From the NCBI GenBank assembly GCA_028565715.1, contig JAOXYC010207461.1:1-11426 (forward strand): DNA of 11,426 nucleotides. Direction: 5' to 3'. This stretch comes from Phoronis pallida (taxonomy: Eukaryota > Phoronida > Phoronidae). Shown one piece after another: positions 1 through 9,000 of the stretch. Every line of letters begins with the position of its first letter. Position 1 is the first letter of the stretch. The position numbers and the translations under genes were made by a program. The notes below the pieces were generated by a model. The model saw only the letters and a program-made list of their open reading frames with translations. It searched no databases and had not been told where the DNA came from.

Positions 1-61
1 GTGCCGACCCCATTTCAAGGACGGTGACAATGCATGGATGTGATTCAAGTCTGTTGGTGAC
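1..61 (-). CDS. TRAP1: TRAP1 exon 16, partial (cut by the window edge)
   Basis: Residues 607-626 plus one base. [20 protein letters not shown] matches human [20 protein letters not shown], a beta strand of the C-terminal domain. The acceptor is CTTGCAG|GTC. The exon runs off the left end. By comparison with the family, the remaining part of the domain and the stop codon should lie within one to three exons to the left. Confidence 0.92.
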
Positions 62-3000
62 CTGCAAGAGATTTGTCTAAAATGTTTTTGGAAAACATGT
101 TTGTTTTCTTGTTGTAATCGTAATTTAGAAATTTAATTCAAACTTGGAACAAATGTGGCAAGAAAAGGTAGGTACCTTAATTTTATAACTACTGAACCTC
201 TATCTTTAACTTAAAAAAATCAGGGAAAGATGAATTAATGACTTTTTAGGTCAGTTACCAAAAATTAGCTTTTTTCAAAATTAATGTCAACTTGATTCTC
301 CCAAGAGAAAACAAACAAAAAAATAATCAAAACGGAAGAAAAAACAACACAATTACATACCTTTGCATTTTGAACCTTGTTGCCTAGTGTTGTCTTCAAC
401 CATTCCAGAAGTGAATCAGCATCGTCCTGTGACAAACTGTTAGCATCTGAAACAATTATGTTACGGAAACCATATGGCTATTTTGTAATTGAAACTTTAA
501 CTTGATAGCTTAGGGTCTAGGGTGTCAATTGTGGGTCAAAGAAGAAATTTTTTTTTTGAGACAAATACCTAATACAAATTACCAGGCTGGAGAATGATTG
601 AACATAGTATGTTTTATATTATCCTGCCAAATGGTCTCGCCAACGTCAATAGAACTGAATAAAAACAGTAATCAATGAGACATGCTTCGGCAGACAGGGG
701 TGGGAAGCAAATGGTAGCATTAACTCAGATACAGCCCTACTAATCAAGAACTGGACTCACTAACCCCAAAATACGGATTCAAGAACCACTTGAATCGTAC
801 TCATGAACAGCAACCGTCTGCACCAACCCCATTTAAATTTCGTGTTGGTGCAGACGATTGCTGTTCATGAGTATGATTCATGTGGTTCTTGAATCCGTAT
901 TTTGGGGTTAGTGAGTCGGGTTCTTGATTAGTAGGGCTGTATCTGAGTTAATGCTACCATTTGATTCCCACCCCTGGCAGATTCATCTACCATCTTCAAT
1001 CATTTATTGTTCAATGAACAAACTAGCTCTGCTTATAAACACACAATCATAATGTTTCACTGGACTAAAATCTTCTTTGTAATCCTACCTTTTGAATCTA
1101 CTGATCCTGTGTTACTTTTGTCTTCCTGTACCTCGTTCTCAACCGAGCGTAAATTTTTTCGGTCAAACTGTGACAAATTCATGAGCACCAACTCATCATA
1201 TGTTTCGTAACAGAAGATCACCTCCTTATTCTTCTCTTTCATTGCCTCTAAGTATGGTGACGTCATTGCCAGCTCTCGACTAAAATAAAATTTAAATTTA
1301 TGACCTGAGTTAAGGTTATAACCAGTTGTTATACTGAACTTTTGTAAATACAGTTTCATATTAAGTGATCAGGTTATCGAAAATTCAGTTGAAAGGAGTG
1401 TTTTAGAATACTAGTAGGTTAAGACCAGATTATGTACAGAAAAGTTTATCAATTAAAAATAATTGACTTTTGTCACTATTTTGGTCTGATTGAAGAATAC
1501 TCATATCATGAAGACAACATTTTGAATCCAAACCGAGGTTAGACTGCAAAACAATGCACCTCGCCCATTCTTACATTAGCCTGTGATATGAGACTATTAA
1601 CAACAAACTTTAATCATATCGGCATTTCTACTTGTGAGTAAGAGTTTAAACCTTGGTGCTGCCAAGTAGTAAATATTTCTCTCGCCAGCGTCCATTCTTG
1701 AGGCATAATCATCAAGACCAGTGACTTCCCCAGCAGGTAGAGTGGATGATTCAAACCTCAACAGTTTAGCAACGTCTTCCTACCAAACAGAATTGTGGAT
1801 GTTAATATTGCAGACTGGATTTTTTCTAATATGGCACACTCTATAATATTACAATTAACCAAGATTATAATTAATTATAAATCTGGTCAAGCAACTAATT
1901 TGATCACATCACGTGACCTAGCAATCCGAAGGTCCTGGGTTCGAGCCCCAGTCGGGCTATGAAACATTTTTCAAAAATCATTTTCCTCAGTTGAGGAAAT
2001 AACTAGGTCACGTGATGTGATCAAATTAGTTGCTTTACCAGATTTATAATTAATTATAATCAAGCTTCGCAACGATTGAAGTCTCTATACTGATTACAAT
2101 TAACCATTCTTGTGCATTTCAACAGTAATAATATGACATTCTATGATAAAACATTTCATATTTGCAGAACAGTACAAATACTTTTGCAACAAAATTTCGC
2201 AGTTCTCAGACACAAAATGATAAAATATACAAAATCATCTTCAAGTTTTGTCACATTACCCTCATTTGTTGTTCTTGCTCGGATACAATTGCTTCCCGGA
2301 AGAACAGGCCGTAATCATTGTAAAACTTGAGATATTTCTCAGGGTCTTTCTTAGCCTGGTCCAGGAAATACTTCAACAATCTGTTTGTCAGGACTGTCCG
2401 CAATTTTCTGCAACAATGTTTCATTAAAGGTGTTAGATACATTGTATAACAATAATACAGCTCAGAAAAAAAATTACCCAACCCGGCATGTACTCTCTCT
2501 CTCTCTCTACCCAATTTTTTCAACTTTCTATTTTCTGTGCAACTTCTTAATTATAAATCGAAAGTGAACCGAAAAAGTTATTCTTTAGTAAGTTACAGTT
2601 GCATCAAAGGATTGATCTTGTGTTTTTTAACAAAATTAGGAATAATCAATAAACAAGTTTTTCCATTTACAGTATGAACGCCAAGTACAATCAATCATGC
2701 TTGACTGCTATTCAAAATGTTCAATCATGACCTAGCTGGTAAACACATTCTCAAAATTCATAATAGAAGAAAATTTTCACTTTGTTTGTTTACTTACACT
2801 TACGAACAGAAAAGTGCTTATTTTAAAAAGTTTAAAGTTATAAATTGCTACTTACAAATGTGAAATTATCAACACTATTGAATGAGGCCAATTGCCTTGG
2901 AATTGGGGTTATAAATTGCATCCTTTCATTCAACTGAATGAATAACTACCTTCGCTTCTTCCGGAAATCTCTACAGGCAGCCTATGTGACTTGATGAAAT

Positions 3001-6000
3001 ATCTTGACAGGGCGTCAAGATAACTGAGATCAACTGTAACATATTAACTTTAGTTAGTGTTTTCCATAAAGAATGAACTCAAGGTAGTAACAAGAATTGG
3101 AAACGAAGACTGATCAAACTAGACCGGTGAAAACATCGTATTTCGATACTTCATAATTCTACATCCGTAAGTAGCGATGCATACGTTCAACTGGGTTAAT
3201 ACCTGATGAGTAAACTATTCTGTAGAAGTTCTCGACTCAGATTGAGAGGAATGTCTTCACTGTCAACGACACCTGGAATTTAAAAGTGACAATTTTACTA
3301 AAGGTGAAATATGTCATTTTGTTCACACATAAGAGATAAATGAGATCATAACAGATGCTTTGTTCTTAATTGATAGCCGTAATGAGAATTATCTGCAAAT
3401 ATATGTTAAAATATTCAGCTGTAATACAGTTATGTAATAGCCATGTGCACGGCATTGTGACATTAACAACTGCCTACGTAATAGACCTTGTTTGCAAGGC
3501 AAACAATCAAATCAATGCAAAACCACCCTGGCTCAAACCAGAGTAAGTGTTAGGTTGTTACAAATATTAGAACATTTTTGGAGTTTTGCATACATCTTTG
3601 GTCATAATTGAATCATGAGGTGGACTGGTGGCCGAGCGGTATTGTCTTAAGACTCACACCCCTGCGACCCGGATTCGAGTCGCGCCAGGTTGACTTGGGC
3701 ATTTTTGTAAAAGTCATTTATCACCCCCATGCCCATGTTAGTTAAGGTTAAGTTACTATTGTATTTATGCAGGTATTGTCTGCTCTGTATTTATTATTTC
3801 TATTCATTTGTGTACTGTTATTTATGAGTTAATGTAAACCACTTTGTAAAAAGCGGTATTATAAGAATCATGTTATTATTATTATTATTATTATCATGAG
3901 GGTGTCTGAGCCAGTAGAGTACTCACTGTGACTCCAGAAATATGTAATGAGTCTTACCTTTTACGAATCGTAACCACTTTGGCAATATGTTGTTAGCTTT
4001 ACTGAGAATCATCACCCTCTTACTGTAAAGAGTAATCCCGACATCAATCTCTCGACTCATGTCAAATAATGCTGAAATAAATAAATGCATGCTTTCCTTT
4101 ATCACTGGCAAAAAGTGATAAATGGGGAAAATTTTGTGAATCGTGCAGCCAAGTTCCAAAGGTTTAACTTACAAGTCAGTAGTGAGCATCAATGATAATT
4201 ATCACCCAACAACATAACAACTCCAATTCAGCATATATGTATAGCAAGCAATCTTTTTAAAACAATAGTAGAGAAGGCATAAATAACATAGTATCAAATG
4301 TTAGAACCAGGGTTAAATTTCAATTAACATCATAAAATAAAAGAGTGACACAATCGGTTTATTCATGATTTGATAATTTCATGCCTTAAAGCCGTGAAAC
4401 CTACTTGGTTTATATTCAGGAACATAGAACAGTGATCTAATGTTGAGCGGGGCATCAGTCTTGTAGTGCAACGTGTAGCGAGGTTTGTCGTAGGCGTTGG
4501 CGATGAAGCGGAAAAACTCATCATGCATATCTTCTGATACTTGTTTTGGCTCCATCAACCACAGGGCCTTAACAAAGAAAATTAATGTAGATAACACTGA
4601 TTTGCTAATTTATTTTTATGACAGAATAGAAAAAAAAAAATAGAAATTTCGCTATTGTTTTTCATCCCTATTTTTCCATACATTTATTTGCCCAGAAACA
4701 AGTGTCAGAGAGTGCCAAGGTTGAGCTGCCTTGGATCACCCCCTAACAATCTGAAATAATATGATTAATAGTTTTGGGCAAAGTAACACACACTCACATT
4801 CACACATTTCTACTTGGTATGTTTTCCATTCTGATTCCTGAGTACAGAGTATGTAAGATATTATGCTTACTAGTATCCTAATTTCGCTATTGTTACCAAG
4901 GCCAAACTTACTGTAACATGACTACATCGGTGTATAAGAAAAGAGGCAATGATAACCCCTGAACATAGTTACAAATCATAAATTTAAATATATTTAAAAC
5001 AGAGCTTTGAGGTGGAATTACAAGACTGAGTCTTTGCTTAAAATTATACCTTTGCACATGGTGGGCTGTCAAATTAGTGCTATATTTTAAACCAATCTCC
5101 CATGCAGTCTCTAAAACAACATAAAGAAGAATAAGCAAAAAAAAATAAAGAAAAAGTATACAAACCTCTAAAACATTTGCTTTTTTGCCATTGACATATA
5201 TGGGTACACCCACAAAATTACTGTACTTTTTGATGACCTCTGAAATGAAATCAAGAATTGGGTATTATCTTCTACTTTTGAGGGATAATTTAATTGAAAC
5301 AAAGCTTAGAATATTAAAACTAATATTAAACTTTGCAAATAATTCACCTCCAATCAAAAGTGCACAAAGAGAACACAAAAATAACAGAATGATTGAACTG
5401 ATTTCATTAGAATTCAAATTTGAAGTTAGTGAAATGAAGCAATTTACCTTTTATTATACTGTGTTTACATTTCTGAGCAATAAACTTATTATTCAGTATA
5501 CCTTTAATGATGTCTTCCCTAGCATAGTCATAACAGTCGCCCTTTAAATGCATGACAATCTTGGTGCCTCTCTGGACGTTTTCTGCCTCCGATATCTCAT
5601 AATTACCAGAGCTAATAGAAAGAAGTAAAAAAAGTGTTGCACTGGATAAAGAGATATTCAACTCCACCTCTCCATCTGAGAAAACTTTCAGACCATAGCC
5701 AGTACTTTTTCACAATTGACTTGATTAGAGCAACGTCAGTTGAATTGACCCAAAACACAACAGCCAGCCATTAGTTACCCAAATGCAAAACAGACAGCCA
5801 AGAGGCCAATTTAAACACTCGATGGCTGATTGAACCGTTCGCCACCCAAATACCATTTTTGCTCATAATATATCATTTATCATCAATCCTTATTCAAAAT
5901 GTTGGTGAAGTGATGAGCAACAGTAGAATTCATTTAAAAACAGTGAAGTTTTTCATTCGCAAAATTTTTCGATAGTAACTTCCCAGAAACTTGGTTGTTT

Positions 6001-9000
6001 TCACATGAATTCAATCCTTATTCAAAATCGAATAGAAACCAGTTATTGATTATAGAATTATCAAAGTAGCCCTGAAACTAATATCAAACCCTGCCATACC
6101 CATCGGAGGACCATTTATATCCCACACTGCCCTCGTTGCAAGACTGTGAGTAGACGTCAACCTTGTCTGCCACCATGAACGTGGAGTAAAACCCGACACC
6201 AAACTGACCAATCAGATTATTGTTGGTACTATTCTCTTTTAATTGGTCGAGGAATGCCTATAGTGGGAATTATATGATTTGAAAGTTCATTGTAGTCTAC
6301 AATTCAAAGATAACAAATTCCTTGGTATTTCCTCTTGTAGCTGAATTTCAAGGTTTGACTTAACTCAGAGAATTAAACATATTCAGTGGTTTGAATAAAA
6401 TCAATGGACTGAGCTTATTCAGAAGAAAATGTCAAGGCTGTAATGATTCTGCAATTTTCCCATTCTAAAGAAACATTTTTTTATTGTAAAACTGTATATA
6501 ATGCAATTATGTTTACAAAGATAATTCCCTTGAAACTTGGAGGGAACAATTTAATTGCATGTTAGGCTTTCATTCTTGAATAAGAACTTGCATTAACTAC
6601 TAGAACATAGCTAGCATACCTTTGTTCCAGATTTTGCAATTGTTCCAAGGTGATCAATCATTTCCTCTTTTGTCATTCCAACTCCTGTGTCCTGAAAAAC
6701 ATCAACAGTAATTTACTTAACAGTATTCTCCCCTATAAGTGCCCAGGACGATTAAAAAATTCCATAAAGGGGGCCCTTATTTGCTACTCGGTTTCATCCA
6801 CAGCCGAGCCATTTGTCGGTTTTTACTTTGTTGTAATCCTACTTTTTACAAATGTTTTGCATGAACCCTCTAGAACTACTAAAACAACTCCTAAGTCTAT
6901 GGGAACTTATGTCAACAACATATTAAAGTATCGGAGGGGCGCTTAGTAACCTAAAACTACTGGGGGGCCCTATTAGGGCATGGGCACCTATTATGAAGCA
7001 TACGGTAATTCTTCAAGAACTTGCACTTGAAGGCTGAAACCTTTTTCAGTTCATCATTAAAATAATGCAATCATAACAGCAAACTGATGAGAATACAGGG
7101 AAATAATTAGTTAATGAAAACGTTCCCAGGAAAGTTAACAGACTTTCCACTGAAATAAAATTAAAGGTTGCTAATAAAATGACAATAATACCATCTCAAC
7201 TCCCCAGGGAGTATACCACTATACCTGTATTGTGAATGTCTTCTTATCCTCATCAACCTTGATGTGTATTTCAAGAGGCATGTCCTTGTCACTGACTTCT
7301 CCTTCAGTCATTTGTAGGTACCTCAACTTCTCCAGAGCATCGCTACTGTTTGAGATAAGCTCTCGGATGAAAACCTGCAATTTACATGGAAATATATAGT
7401 TTATCAGGACAAGATTTAACCAACACGTGGAGATAGTAACATTGAAATGCAATTTCAATCTAACTTTTAAGAAAAATGTAAATACAAATGTCTCCACATA
7501 TTTAACCATGTCCAAATCTGTGCTTTATATAGAACTGTTAAAATTGAGTGCAAGATAACATACTTTTTTAAACAATGGATCAGAATGTATTGTATGTATA
7601 CTACAGAGTTTCCCTACATTTGAAGTTTCGGAAGTCCCCACCTTGCTTGATTTTGGCCCTGTTGAGCTGAAATATGACAAATTTTACCACTGACTGTAGA
7701 CATGCATGTTTCTCGACTGGCAATACCACCTAGTTAGATTCAAAATCAAGGGAAACACTGAATTATGCAATAAAATTACCTCTCTCTCTGAGTAGAGTGA
7801 TTTGGCCACAATGTCCAGCAACATCCTGGTCTCAGCTTGGAATTCATGCTTGTCAGCAGGCCCTATAAAAATATGAATAGGTTAAAAGGTGTACATATTG
7901 AGATCTAGTAATGTGAAATTATCACATTTTTGTTTGTGTTGAGGTTTTTGTTATGAATTGAATCTTTAGTTACCTTTGCCTGAAGTCTACATATCAATAC
8001 TAACCTCCCCTTTTTCCCAAAAACCTATTTTATGTATATCCAATTATGCTTTTTAAGAAAATTTTATCGAAAATAGCCAAAATCAAATTTTGCTAGAAGT
8101 CAAAAGAATTTTAAAAATGTGATTTTCAAAAAAAATGATGTTTTATTCGACTTTCTCAAAAAACTTCTCTACATAATTTTCTATTCTTTTTAAACTGAGA
8201 ACAGAAGTTTTGTCAACCTGAATGAAGCCAAGGTTTTAAGAACTCTTTCAAAAACATGTTTGAATGGTTAAAAGCATAAAGACAGTTCAACTTAAAACAT
8301 AATCTAACCTTTTGATCTTTCAGTGTCTTTAATAATGGAGTGGTATTCTTCTTCAACGTCAATGATGTCATCTTGCTTGACTTCTGTTGAGAACAGGGCT
8401 GCTGATGTAGGCTGGAGTACGCGTCTTGTTGTCAACTTTGGCAACCCTTCAAAACAATGTCAATGAATGTAGGCCTAAAGAACTTGACAATCCATATAAT
8501 TTGAATTTCTTTTTTTATAAAAATTATAAAACAACTTTGAATTAATAATTATTTTAGTCATTGTGCAGTATGCGACACCCTCGCAATTCCAGTCATTCAG
8601 TCAATCAAATGGCCATATATACTGAAAAACAGGTGTTTGTTAATGGGGTGTCGGATTCTGCACAATAGCCAGTGATTGTGCAAAATGCAACACCTCTCGC
8701 GATTCCCGAAATTCATTGACTGAATAACCGGTGTAGCGAAACTCCTGAGGTGTCGGATTCTATTCAATAACCCAATACTGATACTCCCCAATAGCCATTA
8801 TTTCTAGTCTTTTGAATCACTGATTTAGATGATGTGATGCAAACTTTACCTTCGTCAAGGCAAAATGTTTATAAATAAATACCTTTCTAGTTTGAAAAAG
8901 GGTTTTATCAAGCCCGTAATATAACTTCATTTGCAGTCGTTTCTTTTGGTTATATCGTATTTCTTTTTCCAGTAGACAAGTTTTACTGTCACAAGGTCAA

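Noticed and set aside
1007-1210. Plus-strand open frame of 67 codons
   Set aside because: It lies across TRAP1 exon 14 in the antisense direction; the minus-strand frame has clear homology, this one none.
1922-1960. Functional tRNA gene
   Set aside because: Only the T-arm and part of an acceptor-like sequence are present; there is no D-arm, anticodon arm or 5' acceptor strand.
3621-3700. Functional tRNA-Leu gene
   Set aside because: The tRNA-like head has both promoter boxes but no matching acceptor stem, and it continues into a SINE body with tail and target duplication.
4908-5213. Minus-strand frame of 101 codons
   Set aside because: Only its first part (exon 8) is coding. The rest is read-through into intron 8 with a hydrophobic, low-complexity translation.
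5185-5547. Plus-strand frame of 120 codons, the longest in the window
   Set aside because: It is antisense to exons 8 and 7 and the AT-rich intron between them; composition is intron-like and nothing is recognisable.
7375-7515. N-terminal extension of the exon 4 open frame
   Set aside because: The frame is open into intron 3, but the acceptor TTGCAG at 7375-7380 and the join to exon 3 (SERE|VFIREL) show where the exon starts.
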